Notes: generated by a model not told the origin, from the letters alone. A stretch of 64,000 nt of DNA from Lutjanus erythropterus (GCA_020091685.1 CM034607.1:30936831-31000830), one strand, 5' to 3'. Counted from the stretch's first letter, positions 22,341 to 34,189 are shown. Numbers and translations are program-made.

Positions 22341-23440
22341 TTTAACTTAAGTTGACGTTGCTGTTTCAAACAGTTTTCTGATCTTTTGTAGCTGCAAATG
22401 CCTAACAAACAATGGAACAATGAGAAGTCACATTGTCTTCTCCTTCGCTCTCTACAGATAGATGGGCTTAGTCGTGTCAACATAAATATATGTTGTCTTT
22501 GGCATTTATTGAAACAACTGATGCTCTCATTTTTCATGAGGAGAGTCGCCAAATGGCCAAGACACCAGGACTAGAATCAATTTTATGAAAGAACACATAA
22601 AAAAGAAAAGCAGGCGGCACAGAGTGGCTAATCAGGAGAAACGAAGATTCCTGGTGATCCGGGCTCGTTGTTAGGCAGCGAGGGCCGGTGACTTGGTCGG
22701 TATACACAATAATTTTATAAATAGATAATTAAGGCTGTCACGATAAGCTGCAGTGAACCCGAGAATCTGTAAACCTGAATGGCAGGATCTCACTAGCCTC
22801 ATAATCTGCAGCAGCCTGCCGGACATTGGGGGTTACTGTCAAAAGGCTACCTGTATTGTAAGACAGGAAGTGGTACCGTCACTCCCCCATCCTTTCAAAT
22901 GGATCGGTCCACTCATGTCAGGGGTGAAATGGGAAATAAATAAAATCAGGACAGAAAGAGTCTGAAAAATATTTCTGACACTGGAGATCTCCACATGTCA
23001 AACTACATCATTTTGAAGATCAAGTTCTTTAGTTTAAATAAAAAGATTTCCTGATGATGGATATGTTGATAGTTTGAGCAAAAAAAAAAAAAAAACCTCA
23101 GATGATGCAAAGCAATACTGTACAAACTGCAAACTAGCAGCTGTATCCAAAGATGGGTCAGTGATTGCTACATGCCCCATAATCCTTTGCAGAAGGCTTC
23201 CCCATTATTTGATCAGAGTCCCAGCCAGATTGAAGGGGATTCAGTGAGCTCGACAGAAATAGCAGCTCTAATGTGAATCATCAATCTTGTTAACTAGCAT
23301 TTGGTGGAACTATTTTCCCATCAGTAATAATCACAGCTGAAAAGTCAATTTGCTCGTAATCTAAATGTATTTTTTTTAATTTACAAACGACCCCTTTAGA
23401 TTCTCACGTCCCTCCTCTGTAACATAACAGACGACTTGAA
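22341..23440. other. non-coding DNA, no gene seen
   Basis: A hAT-like end (GGCTGTCACGATAAGC) sits at 22734. The 16-A run near 23080 and the remaining sequence carry nothing recognisable. Confidence 0.4.
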
Positions 23441-23559
23441 ACAGAGTGATTCGCCTCTCGTCCACACTAAGATGCTGCATATCTCAGTCCAACCAGGAAG
23501 TAAGTGTTCCTGATCACGCCTCCCTGAGCATTCACCTTGACGGGCCCACAAACCCCCTG

Positions 23560-23720
23560 CACACCCCCCTCCTCTGCCTCTCCCATTGGTTGAGACATGT
23601 AGCTGGAGCAGGCTCTGATTGGTTGCCAGGACCCAGCCTGTTGCTGGGCTGTTTCCATGGAGATCACTATCACCATTTTCCCTCGCCTAAGTGTGTGCAG
23701 AAGAGAGAGAGAGAGAGAGA
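23560..23720. promoter_or_regulatory. promoter-like CpG-poor GC patch with paired CCAAT boxes
   Basis: Two inverted CCAAT boxes, ATTGG at 23585-23589 and 23618-23622, lie 33 bp apart, the roughly three-helical-turn spacing known from NF-Y-driven promoters. Directly after come X-box half sites GTTGCC (23622) and GTTTCCATGGAGAT (23651-23664). A (GA)n tract follows at 23703. NF-Y and RFX are known partners on promoters. No start codon exon can be assigned, and it may serve either strand. Confidence 0.4.
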
Positions 23721-25079
23721 TGGATGGAAAGGAGAGAGAAATGATGACAGTGAGAGGAGAGAAGGATTAGATTAGAGAATTAGGTTGTAATATGAGAGAT
23801 GGGAGCGTGAATGAAGTCAGTGAAGCTGTAAGGGGATGTAAAAAAAAAATGGAGTAGAGCAGGAGGACAGAGCTGAGCGAAAAAAATGGTGGAGAATTTT
23901 GGGATTGCTGCAGTTAAGATGGCGCATTTTTCTCAGATGATGTCTCACCCTGCATCCTAATTTTCCTCTCGCAGAATCCAACATAGTGAATTTATACACA
24001 AGCAGCCACAGGCATGGTCTCACATACTAATTTTCCGTCTCTTAATCCTGAAAATCAGAGCACTTCTGCTCAGACGGGTGCAGCAGAGGAGGAAGAAGAA
24101 GAGCTGCAGGAATGTTAATAAGTTTATGATTATATAGGAGTGTTCTGCACCCTCAGAGGTGTAGGAGTCAAAAGTATCATGGTATAAATTACAAATATGT
24201 GCTCATCAAGTTATTTAATTACATAGAAGCAACAGTGTACTATCATTATAGTTGTTATATACTGTATGACCTACATAAGCAAACAAGAGCCTCAGAGAGA
24301 AGACTGGCTGTTTCTATAGTTATTCTTAATGGCTGCCACCATGTTGGATTCCCCTTGAAATCAGATAAAAGAAGCTTGTTTTTATATTTTCACAGTAAAA
24401 GAGAGAAGCACGTTAAATCAGTTAAAAAGAAACGGGGTCATTTTCAATTAGCTAATTTTATTTCTAGTATTTTTTATGTTTATTGTTAGGTGGTGACCTC
24501 TAGTGTGATTAAGACAGGAGCAGTAAGGCAGAAAGCCCTTACAGAGTGGGATGGGTCCAGGCACGGCACTACACTGGGGCTAGTTGGGGGCTATAGCCAC
24601 GTCACAAATCTGTGCAGCCCTACTTAAAGCTACTCAAGGATTTGAGTACTTTTCTATTTTTTTTTAAGTTAATAGTTATAATTTTTAGTTAATTTAGTTA
24701 CAGTTAATGACCAACCAGTTGTTTTACACCACAGTGTGGGCAGGTGACAGGAAAAGGGTTAAATACACTTCTTGCTGTTGCTGCACTGTTGAAATTATTC
24801 CTTTCATTTCTGACATTGTGTGTGAACTTAAAATTCATGTGAGTGATACATCCTGTCTCTTAGTGATAGTTAGCTCAGCAGGTAACTGCCTGCTAAAACT
24901 TAACAGGAAGTGATTTAATAAAGAAAAAGAAGAAGAAGAAGAAGCAGAAGAGGTGACTGGTCCCATGGAGTCAATCAGACTAAAGGTCAAAGGTCAAATG
25001 CACAGCAGCAATTCTGACGTTGTGGTTGACACTTCATCCATAACTTTACAACCAACGCACAGCAGGACGTGTGTATGTT
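23721..25079. other. non-coding DNA with low-complexity tracts
   Basis: Includes a purine-rich stretch after 23703 and an (AGA)n run at 24922-24955. The 24540-24680 strip looks repeat-derived. No gene seen. Confidence 0.4.
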
Positions 25080-27924
25080 ATGGCCTTCAGCTTTGACTTA
25101 TTTACTTTTAAGTTACTTAATCTATGTTGCGTAAGTGACATCACTTACAAAACGTAAACCTTATTTTACCTAACCAAACTGCGACTGTTCTATGATGTTA
25201 ACTGCATGTTTAATGTGACTTTCATCACGTACTTTGGGTCTGGTACGCCTGTCACTGGAACTCTCCAACAGTCATATACATCGTCATTTTTGGAGTGACT
25301 GGCAATCTACTATTTTGTCATGGTTAATAGCTAGTAAGCAGGGTTGGACAATGTCTTCCAACTTGTCATATGACGACACTAACAATGAAACATTGCGATA
25401 AACGATGATATTGTTGCTGATTAGCTGGCTAGCTACAGTATACTAAGGAAGCTAAGCTAAAAAAACATCATCATAAATAACGACACTAACACTGGCCAAC
25501 AGAAGAAACACTGTCTTGGGACCTCATGTGAGCTCAAGGACCTGAACTCAGAGAACACAGTACCCCAAAAAAAGGGCAATTAAATCACAATATTACAATG
25601 TTAGAGGGCTCAGATGTCAGTGACTGTCAACCATCATGTCAGTATATTTGCCAGAGGCACATTCAATCTGAAAACGGCGTGTACCGTTTTGCTTCGGTCC
25701 AGTTTCTGGGTTAAATGGTGTGCAAATTTGCACCGCAGTCTTTCAGGAACTTTTTCACTTGTTTGTTGGGTGTGTCAGAGGTGTTATCCTATCAGCAGTG
25801 ACGTGTATATAAACAGTGCCTCATTAAAAGGCATTGCAGTGCAGTGTGCTTGCCTACACAACATATTGGTATTGAACATACCACCGTTTCTGTTTAAACG
25901 TTTTGTTACCTTTTTTGGGGGCTGAACGTGGCCCAGTTCTGGAAATGTTTGCTGATTGCTCTTTTCTTCTGTATTTAGGTGTCATTCAGCAAATTTGCCT
26001 TAGCTGCATATCTGATCATATGTTGATTAATTACCTCTTTGCAGCGAACACTAAGTCAGCGTTCCTGATGTTATCATAAGGAACACAAACAAAAACAGTA
26101 GCTCACAATGAACATGTTGCAGGACCCAAGCTGTTTAATCAGTCAAGGGTGTGTATTTTACCAAAGAGATGAATGCAGCTGTTAGACCACACATGTATCA
26201 GATTAATGGGTGTCTAATGTGCTAATATTAGACCACAGAGGAGCCCGGCCCACACATCGATTTTCCACAACATAAAACTGTCTCTATACAGAAGAACTGT
26301 GCCCTCAGAGTCTGTTTTAGCAAGACATGTTGGAAGATGGTGCTTAAAATAAAGAAATTGTGAAGAATTATCACAGTAAGCTGTATTTATCCACCACCGT
26401 GTCATTATCAGCTCATTGGGTTTCTGCACTGAGGCGTTTTAATGGCGTCTGGTTGGTGTGATTCATCTGAACCCACGGTGGTGTGGCACAAGCTGAGGAA
26501 ACCAGCAGCTGTTTTGGCAAGACAAGAACGGTATCAGATGTTATTGTTTAGCCCGGTGACATGACTGCTCAGAGGAATGTGAAGGATACAGTGGAGAGGG
26601 AGGGATAAGGAGTGACATTTGGATGAATGGATGAACAGAAGGCGGGGTGCAGTGATCGATGATAGACTGCAGAGAGGTGAGACAGACTGAAGGTGTGACA
26701 GAAGAAGAAGAGTCCATATTTACTTAGAAGCAGCAACAGAATAAAAGCAGACATCTGATTTAGTGTCACTTGTTATAGAAAGACTTCAGTCCCACAAACA
26801 CACAAACACACACACACAAAGAGTCTATAAAATTTACAGCTGAGTGCAGATTTATATGCTCAACACAAAGCACACATACAGTAGACGCCTGCTGCACGCT
26901 ATGAATGCAATTTCCCTCTAAATGTAAAATGAAACATCCTTCAGCTGCAGAGATCATTTCATGTTTCCACATCAAACAGAAACCGACTTCTCACCCTTCT
27001 TAACAAAAGACCAACTATTGCCTCAATTTGAAATCTTCTTTCAGCTCGGGACAAGTTAAAGTTAGCAGAACTTTACAAATCTCCACTAGTTGCATCAGGC
27101 AGTTGTGGTGGCATTGCAGCAGGTGCTTCACCATCTGTTTGCTGGCAGGGGTCTGAGTTACCTCCTGTAGTTTATTCTTTCGATACAAATGCACCATTTG
27201 ATTTAGGTGCAACTGCAAATTTATTAAGCTCTTGAATCTTGAATATTACTCTGTCAGAATAAAAGCACAGTTTTCTTGTGTGGATTGATGAGACATCAGG
27301 CAGAAGCCTTATTCACAGGGACCTCGCTGGTGATTGTTCTGGAAAATTAAAAATATTGTTTATTCATTTTTTCTACACAGACAATCTAGACAATGTGGAG
27401 AGGAACAAGATTAAGGAAGGTCTATCATGATACGGTGACAATAAGAATATAATGCTCACGGCGCACAAGAAAAAAAAAAGTCAGATGGATGAGAAATGAA
27501 GACAGAACTTTAAGTTTGGCCTGAGGTTGGCACAAAGCAGAAGGGTTTGCGATTTGTCAGGCTGAGTCTCGACACCACCAGGGGGCCCCCTAAGCATTTT
27601 AATGCAAGTCCAAAGATCTGTCACACTTCACATCACTACATCATTAACGTCACCTTGTGAAAATGCTAGCAGCTCGCTGTTGCCATTATTTTTTGCAGTC
27701 TAAAATAAGTAACTTGAATTAGTTAAGTTGGGAAAATGTATTACGGATGGATTTGTTTTCATACGTCTGTAGACAGAAGAAGTGCTGGACTGTGCTACTT
27801 TAAAACTGTCAGTAGTCTCACAAACAACAAACCGCATTTTGCATAGGGCCCTCATAAAGCTAGAAACAGCCCCGACCTCAAGGTGCAGCCGGGGTGAGGA
27901 GAGGGAGACCTTTAGACCAGCGTC
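25080..27924. other. non-coding DNA with repeat remnants
   Basis: 25120-25270 ('ACCTAACCAAACTGCGACTG', 'GGTCTGGTACGCCTGTCACT') looks like a dispersed repeat piece. 26800-26820 holds a short interrupted CA tract. No exon-like segment with two good splice sites was found. Confidence 0.4.
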
Positions 27925-28140
27925 CTTGCTCTTTTGAGATTATGTGGTTCCATTGGCTTCCTCAGATGGTGACCTTCAGCACTGGGGCGGTTTGCGGCTG
28001 AGTGTGAAGCGGCCAGGAGTCAGGAGAGTCAGCACCTCCACGTCTGAGGCTGCGGTTCTCTACCGGAGAACAACAGATTTCTCCTTCAGGGTGGGGAGCG
28101 AGTCGCTGTCCCAAGCAAAAGGGGTTTCTCCTTTGTGAAG
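27925..28140 (+). pseudogene. LINE reverse-transcriptase fragment (RTE-like)
   Basis: Plus-strand translation includes LASSDGDLQHWGGLRLSVKR, then RVSTSTSEAAVLYRR and SFRVGSESLSQAKG. This is the stretch just after the catalytic FADD block in a non-LTR element common in fish, where the intact family has an alternating ASSDRDLQHALGRF-type segment. The upstream catalytic block is degraded and both sides are truncated, so it is not functional. Confidence 0.8.
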
Positions 28141-28211
28141 GTCCTGTGTTTGATCCACCTGTCCACACTGATCTACTCTGAATGCAGATTTTGATGCTTT
28201 CTATACGACAT

Positions 28212-28650
28212 TCCAGGGCTGAACAATTAACATTTTTTTATCAAAATTGCAATATGGTTTACTGCAGTTCTCAAATCACAGGAGGTGCAACATTTGATAA
28301 AAACCTCATTTTTGTTAATAAAATTGTTGTGGTGCTGCAGAGAAGAGATGTGCTGCTACACATCAGAATCTACAGACTTAAGAAAACATCTTTGTAGAGC
28401 TGCAACTAATGATTATTTTCATTATCAATTAATCTGTCAATCATTTTTGGTCCATAAAATGTCAGAAAAACCAAAACAACCAAAAGATACTCAGTTTGCT
28501 ATCAGACATGAGTAAAGAAACATGAATATACTCACATTTGAGAAGCAGCAACCAGTGAACCTGATTAATCGATTATCAAAATAGTTGTCAAATAATTTAA
28601 TAGCTGACAACTAATCAATTAATCAACAAATCATTGTAGTTCTATATCGT
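28212..28650. mobile_element. two adjacent hAT-like non-autonomous elements
   Basis: The first begins near 28215 (AGGGCTGAACAATTAACATT). The second begins TAGAGCTGCAACTAATGATT at 28395 and ends near 28643 with its inverted counterpart (read inward TAGAACTACAATGATTTGTT). The second has an imperfect 8-bp flank pair, CATCTTTG and TATCGTTT. Its interior 'TGGTCCATAAAATGTCAGAA' recurs in inverted orientation at 37560-37812 and 42850-43150 and near the right window edge. Confidence 0.65.
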
Positions 28651-29240
28651 TTGGTACAGATCACTGCAAAAAAAATCAGACCTTTAATGTGTTTTTTTTA
28701 ATAAAAATGGGAACAATGCTGTAAATGTCATTCCCTCTTATATTAAAAGAAGAGAACTGTTTCCTTACAATAATGTGATCTGAATCAAACTGCCTATTTC
28801 ACAATACTGTAATTAGTAATGGACCTTTCCTGAAACCTTTAATGGAGACATTTAGAAATGAGTACTTGGAGATAATTAAAGGGTCAACACTGCACTTTTT
28901 CAGCACTAGTTTATAGAGCTGACTTTAATGGTCAGAGCAATTATCTTGTTACGGTGCAGACGGCTGCTTTAAATCCTCTGATTAAACTACATAATAATTA
29001 AAGGGCGTTTTTGAAGACCAGTTTGCGAGACACTAAAATCGAATCAAAGTTTGCCTCACTGAACATAAAAGCATGAATTCCCAAATGTGCTTTATGCTCA
29101 CAACAATGTGAGTTGAAAGTGTTGCATAATGTCTTACATCACAAGGTGGAGCCATCGCTGCGCTGCTCTGCACAAAGATGTCGGGCTGAATGAAGGAATT
29201 TAATTTATAATCCAGCTTGTATTATTACTACTGAGATGTT
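28651..29240. other. non-coding DNA, no gene seen
   Basis: Includes a repeat-free stretch (28900-29050) with homeodomain-like ATTA words that could be conserved, but nothing is demonstrable. Confidence 0.35.
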
Positions 29241-29246
29241 GAGAGT

Positions 29247-29589
29247 TCACTGGTGTGTTGTCAATATTAGACTGTAGGCAGCTATAAAATGATCGACAGG
29301 AACAAGGGAGGAGGAGAGGGAGGATGAGGAGGAGGAGGAGGAGAAGAATCCCTCTTGTCCTTCCTGTTCATGTGTGGGTGTGTGACCTTCAGGCGTACCT
29401 GAAGAGACATTTTCATTCACAGTGTGAGGAGGTGTAATGGAGCTCTCCCTCCTTTCCTCCCCTTCCTCCTTCCTCCTTCCTCCTGATCCTCTCCCTCCTC
29501 TGCCTCCGTCCTCTTGATGCTCTCCCTCAGTCTGGGAGTCAGACACGGTATCGACTCTGTAGGTTACTGCTCTCTCTGCTGGAGGACTG
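29247..29589 (-). CDS. candidate exon encoding a disordered acidic/Ser-rich segment (unidentified)
   Basis: On the minus strand an acceptor (CTCCTCCCAACATGTCGTTTCAG without the first bases) leads at 29589 into an open frame that runs 343 nt to a TGA at 29247. The peptide starts SPPAERAVTYRVDTVSDSQT, turns into a Glu/Gly/Arg-rich stretch, then ITPPHTVNENVSSG, and ends with an eight-serine run from (TCC)n. An in-frame donor, TCTTCAG/GTACGC, at 29399 would give a 191-nt internal exon instead. The first part does not look like simple repeat. The Glu-rich and Ser-rich parts derive from purine/pyrimidine tracts and could be open by composition alone. I do not recognise the protein. Confidence 0.3.
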
Positions 29590-29756
29590 CTGAAACGACA
29601 TGTTGGGAGGAGCTGAATCAGATCAAATAAATGTATTACTTGATTTGTTTTCAGTCAAAGTGTGGGAATTTATGTTAAAAATAGCCTAGTCACAGATTTT
29701 ACCACTCAGTTTCTGCAGTGACATGGAAATGTTTTATTTTGTAAAACAAGTGATGG

Positions 29757-30299
29757 CTGTAAGATAACGAATCCTGTTATTCTGAATATAGAAGCCCACT
29801 GCTCTGAAAACACGTGTCATGGTCGCCTTTTCTCCCTTGTGTTTGTAGTCCTCCCCCCGTTCATTCGCCCTCACCTGGGACCAATATTTCAAAACTTTTA
29901 ATTTAGATCAGAATCATCCGGATAGGATTAAATCTCAGAGCTGGGTATTTCAAAAGCAGGATATCTGATCCTGACCCTGCAGAACATGGGTACAGATTTG
30001 GTAATTCAGTTTCACCCAGAGTCCGAAACAAATGTTGTTTTAGGGTTTTTCATTTGCATTTAAATTCCTGAACAACCTACTGTACAAGTAAACTCACAGT
30101 GAGAATGTAATCCTCACTTTGTTAAACCACACAATGAACATAACATCCAGCCCCATCCAATTCTGTGTATTGTGTTCTAAAGAATATTTGAAAAACAAGG
30201 AAAAAAACCTACACGATTAGTTTTATCTGGGATAGAAAAAGAGGGATAAGAAAATCCATATAATTCTGACCTTGATTAAAAGTTTTGCTGCTGCACACC
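29757..30299. repeat. dispersed repeat fragments
   Basis: 29757-29815 repeats the 13868-13930 sequence in the same orientation. A perfect-looking minus-strand donor (CCCAG/GTGAGG) at 29875 follows sequence with stops in all frames, so it is not used as exon evidence. Confidence 0.4.
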
Positions 30300-30930
30300 T
30301 GAGACCATCCACCAATCAACCCTGCAGTATAAGATACCAGCTCTTCTCGCCAGATCATTAATTCAGCAAAGCGGTAGAGTGATGCTTCGGGCCTTTGAAT
30401 TCTGGATTAAAGTTTATTTTGTGCTGTTGCGTTTTTCTTTGGAAACTAATCCTATTTTTCCCCGTGCCTCAGGACAGCAGCCTGCCAACCTGCCTGCCTG
30501 TCTGCTCAGCTCCCAGTCTTTACCCTCCAGCCTCGTCTCATGTGTCCCTGCCACCAGCTCCCCTCTGCCTTCGCCACCAGGATCCTCCCTCATCCTTTTG
30601 CAAAAAAATAAAAACAGGCCAAAACAAAAACAGATGTTCTGCACCAGAATGGAAATTTCAAAGGAGAACATGCTGGCTGTAGCATTGTTGTCAGAAAAAT
30701 ATTCAAGTTAAAGCTACAAAACAGATTAAATAAAATGATCACTTTCTTGCAATGATATGACGCCAACACCATGTCACTGAAACAAACACCAATCATGGTA
30801 TTTTATGTTGTTTCCTGTGCACTATTACTGTGTGTACTATATTACTACATGGGTCCTATGCACCCCTCTGACAAACAACCAGCCCCAGCCTGGGCCCCAA
30901 ATAAAATTGGTCTAGAACCGCCACTGGCTA
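30300..30930. repeat. interspersed repeats including a DNA-transposon end
   Basis: 30853-30926 ends with TGGTCTAGAACCGCCACTG. Read on the minus strand this begins CAGTGGCGGTTCTAGACC, a recurrent DNA-element terminus in fish. The 30480-30600 stretch is proline/leucine-rich in two overlapping frames and pyrimidine-rich; I see no gene. Confidence 0.45.
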
Positions 30931-31099
30931 TGGCAAATGGCCAGGTCACTCAGCGCAGCAAAAAGTCTGGAGACAGAGGTGAACAGATCTGCACAATTAA
31001 GGTATTTATTACTTAACTCCTCATATTAAAACAGTGGCTTGCTGTTTCTGTTTTAGTATGGATTAAACAAATGCGATATAATATGTTAATTACTGATCT

Positions 31100-31270
31100 T
31101 TAAGAGATGCTGGAGGGCAGATTTGCATTTTTTCAATCTTTGGACGGCGTCAAGGAAGTCGTTTTTCCCCTGTTTCCAGTTTTAATGCTTAGCAAAGCTA
31201 CCGGCAACTGACTCCAGCTTAATATTGAACGGAAGGATATGCCAGTGACATAAGCGCTCACACTTCTCCT
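31100..31270. repeat. dispersed repeat ('TTTCCAGTTTTAATGCTTAG' type)
   Basis: The words CCCCTGTTTCCAGTTTTAAT and GCTACCGGCAACTGACTCC resemble a frequent fish repeat. A related scrap (TTTCAGTCTTTATGCTAAGC) is at 51992-52011. Confidence 0.45.
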
Positions 31271-31679
31271 TTAATGCCAGTCTAACTTTGTATTTATCAA
31301 TTTTCCATTTCCACAATGAAACAACTTTTGTGTAAAACCTCACTAATTTGCAGTTTGAAAACTTTTATTGAAGGTAAGTAGTAGATGTCGTGGCATTTAA
31401 TGGGGACTCATCCAGCCTTTTTTTCTCCAGTGTTTTGCCTCAGGAGTAAATCCGTGGGTTAGAGAAGGATCTCTGGTTCTCTGGTTGCTGTCTAAGGATT
31501 TTTGAAAAAGCCGTCAGAGGAGATTTTAGAGCTGTTTGGAAGGGACGTCTGTGACAAACTTATGAAGGAGGACATTAAATCAAGTTGTACAGGCTAAAAT
31601 GACTGAGTTTTCTAAGTCAAGATAAATACCGGCTTGTCTGCTTCTGGTGTTTGCTGGTTTAAGATCCCGGCTCAACTTC
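31271..31679. other. non-coding DNA, no gene seen
   Basis: A consensus donor GAAG/GTAAGT at 31374 follows a short ATG-started frame of 19 codons. It has no acceptor or recognised product and is treated as chance. Confidence 0.35.
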
Positions 31680-32035
31680 TGCAGCAAAATGACCTGCTTT
31701 TGTTAGAACTAGAGCACAGTAAACTTCAGCAGCAAGTTGAAAGGCTGTTGAGAAAACGAAGCATGAGATGGAACTTAAAACACTTGAACTGGAAAAGTAC
31801 AAGAGTCTGACTCGTGATGGTGAGGTCACAGCTGACTCAGTATCCTCAGACTTGTTGTTGTGGCTTGATGTGGCGAGCAGTTGACCCTTTGCTCAACCCT
31901 GACCTCCTTCGTTATTGTCGCTACGCCTGGCTGGGTCCAGAACGTGAACTGCTGCTGCACTGTGTGTTGAAGGACAAGACCCAAGAAGCTTAATTATTGG
32001 TAGCTTGTCAAACTATTCCTACAAACTTTAATGCA
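31680..32035 (+). pseudogene. degraded LTR-retrotransposon gag-like fragment
   Basis: Plus-strand translation in shifting frames gives a charged coiled-coil-like stretch (LELEHSKLQQQVERL), then a piece reading SVSSDLLLWLDVAS, and further on LLLHCVLKDKTQEA before a stop. The last piece resembles the capsid helix region of Ty3/Gypsy-type Gag. At least two frameshifts and several stops separate the pieces, and no LTRs or pol are visible, so it is an old fossil. Confidence 0.4.
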
Positions 32036-32259
32036 TTAATGTCTCAACATGGTACACATGCTTCCTCTTGTTGTACGCTGATGAATGCCAAAAGTATTTT
32101 TGAAAATAAATACATTTAACAGGGTGAAATTGAGTGCTTCAAAAAAACACTGCAAACCTGGCTTCAAACAGGAACTATTATGTAGAGAAGTGCAGAGCAG
32201 GAGGAGAATATTTTGAGCAGAAAATGAGGTGATTACTGATTGAAGGTCAGATTTATTTA

Positions 32260-32640
32260 TTTTGTCCGCAAAACACTGCTGGAGTTCCAGGAAATGGTGA
32301 CCAGTTTTCAAACCCTCAACATGTCGTTCCCTTGCAGGCGCACACCGTCACAGCAGGCGCACACAATGCAGACGGTGTGCACGTAAACGTGGCTCCAAGC
32401 TAAAGGCTTTAGGAGACTTGGATTACAGCAGACGAGCAGTATGGAGCCATTTTGTGTTTTTTTTTTAATGTTTGAAAACTGGTCACCATTCACGTCAAAT
32501 GTTTGGGAGATTCTGCAATGCTGTTTTCCTGCAAAGCCCCAGCAGTGTTTTGTGGACTGAAAAACCCAACCTTCAATGGGGCATGAGGGTGAGTAGACAA
32601 TGACTGAATTTTCATTTTTGTGTGAACTATCCCTTTTATA
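32260..32640. mobile_element. foldback repeat ending in an AAGGGATAGTTCAC-type terminus
   Basis: 'AAAACACTGCTGGAGTTCCA' and 'TGGTGACCAGTTTTCAAA' at 32272-32309 recur as reverse complement in 32470-32562, so the two arms can pair. The right end reads 'TGTGTGAACTATCCCTTTTA', the inverse of the AGGGATAGTTCA-type terminus seen in the TTAA elements. The left boundary is not resolved. Confidence 0.55.
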
Positions 32641-33712
32641 CAAAATCAGGTCTCTGGTAGACGATTGCAGCACCACTCCTCTTTCAGCTCAGATATTTAA
32701 CAGAGATGTTAATCCTTTAAATGGAGAGCGCACAAGCTTTTCCTTCTCTCCTTGCACAGCTGCAAAGTCAGTTTTAAAATGAATATACTTCAAAATGCGA
32801 TGCCTCTTATGAAGAGTTGTTACTAAACTTCTTGCATGCATTAAAGCTGTATTCTAAATTACTTTTCACAATATGATTATTTCATTCAAAGTCAGATTAA
32901 CCAATATAAATGTTCCTCTACCCTTGACATAGATTGTGAGTCATTCCCTCCACAACCCAAGAGAGTCATTAAAGCAACTGTTTGAGGCAGAAAATCTAAT
33001 TCATGAAATATACAGTCATTTTCTCTCTCATTTGAATACAGCTGACTGATTGGTTTACAGCTGAGTAAGAGCTCAAGCAAGCAGACAGACTGTGAATTAC
33101 TGTCACTGCGTTAATGACTTAAGTTTTGAGCAATGAAGAAGAAGAGGCAGGGAGAGCAATTAACCCGGTGAAATTAGCAAACGTGGAAGCATCGAGAGAC
33201 TGTAATGGCTCTTATACGGAAGAAAAGACGATGCAGTAAAGCCTGAGAGATGCATCAGAGCCGTCAGAAAACTGCAAACTTCACCGTCTGGGTGTCAGTG
33301 TGTGTATGGATGTTTGTTTGATCTGCTAAAACTAATATGCACCAGCCAAAAAATTAATTTATGGAAGGAATTACTGTGTAATGGTTGGAGTTTACGATGT
33401 AATTATGAGATTTCGGTCGTTTTACTTGATTTTTTGCAGATCTTCAGAAACACGGATGCAAGCAATTTAAGTGTTTAGAGATTTCATTAGTGCGTCGGTT
33501 TAGTGGGTTCACATGCTGGTGAAACTTCAACATCTGGGACTCTGGAGTGAACTCTTGAATTCTTAATTCACACACTTTTTTTTACCCCTATATTCAAACT
33601 GCACCTCATTACACACGTTCAGAAGTATAGAGCTTGCAATAAAATGATTTAATACCAATAAATATTTCAGGACCCTTATTCATAGCATTAGAGAATCTGG
33701 CAACACTTGCAG
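32641..33712. other. non-coding DNA, no gene seen
   Basis: AT-rich. The 33090-33260 stretch is repeat-free with several ATTA words. Nothing coding. Confidence 0.4.
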
Positions 33713-33825
33713 CGTGCTTGTAAGCAGAGGGATGCCCCGGGCTCGACCGCCTGTTCGACCTCATGACAAGCCCGTCACCCAGGGCGTCCCTTTTCCTGGA
33801 GATGACGACAGCAGCCTTTCCTCAG
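33713..33825 (+). CDS. GC-rich exon-like patch (strand uncertain)
   Basis: This patch of about 110 bp is markedly GC-rich within AT-rich DNA. On the plus strand it lies between an acceptor-like ACACTTGCAG and a donor CTCAG/GTTAGC. It has an open frame containing RPPVRPHDKPVTQGVPFPGD followed by DDSSLSS. On the minus strand one frame is also open across it (AAVVISRKRDALGDGL, then RSNRRSSPGH) and continues open toward 33600. Open frames on both strands point either to a real exon with its shadow or to a retroelement scrap. I cannot name a product. A hAT element is inserted exactly at the plus-strand donor. Confidence 0.25.
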
Positions 33826-34089
33826 GTTAGCACAGTGTTTCTCAAACTTTTTACACCACCTACCACCTCAGAAAATATTGAGCTCTGCAAGTAACACTTT
33901 ACTGTTTTGCACCATAATCTGATGATTTGTGTTTCACTGAGAAATGCTGCAGTATTTGCATGGTTTACACTTTATTAAATTAATTTATTTCCTTAAAAAA
34001 CAAACTGATATTCCTTTGGACACCACTAGAGGGAGTTTGCATTTCACCAGTGGTACATGTACCACAGTTTGAGAATCTAGGGATTAGCA
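33825..34089. mobile_element. 249-bp hAT MITE with near-perfect 8-bp duplication
   Basis: Body 33833-34081. The ends are CAGTGTTTCTCAAACT and, read inward from the right, CCTAGATTCTCAAACT. The flanks are GGTTAGCA (33825-33832) and GATTAGCA (34082-34089), one mismatch in eight. There is no coding capacity. Confidence 0.8.
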
Positions 34090-34189
34090 TGATGATCATA
34101 TTTCTGCAAAAGAACTTTTGGTGTTATTTAGTTTAAATTGGTGGGGTTCGGTTTCCTTATCGTCTGAATTTATTGAGTAAATTTAAATG

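Noticed and set aside
29860-29940. Near-perfect minus-strand donor CCCAG/GTGAGG
   Set aside because: Every frame of the preceding sequence contains stops and the area looks repeat-derived.
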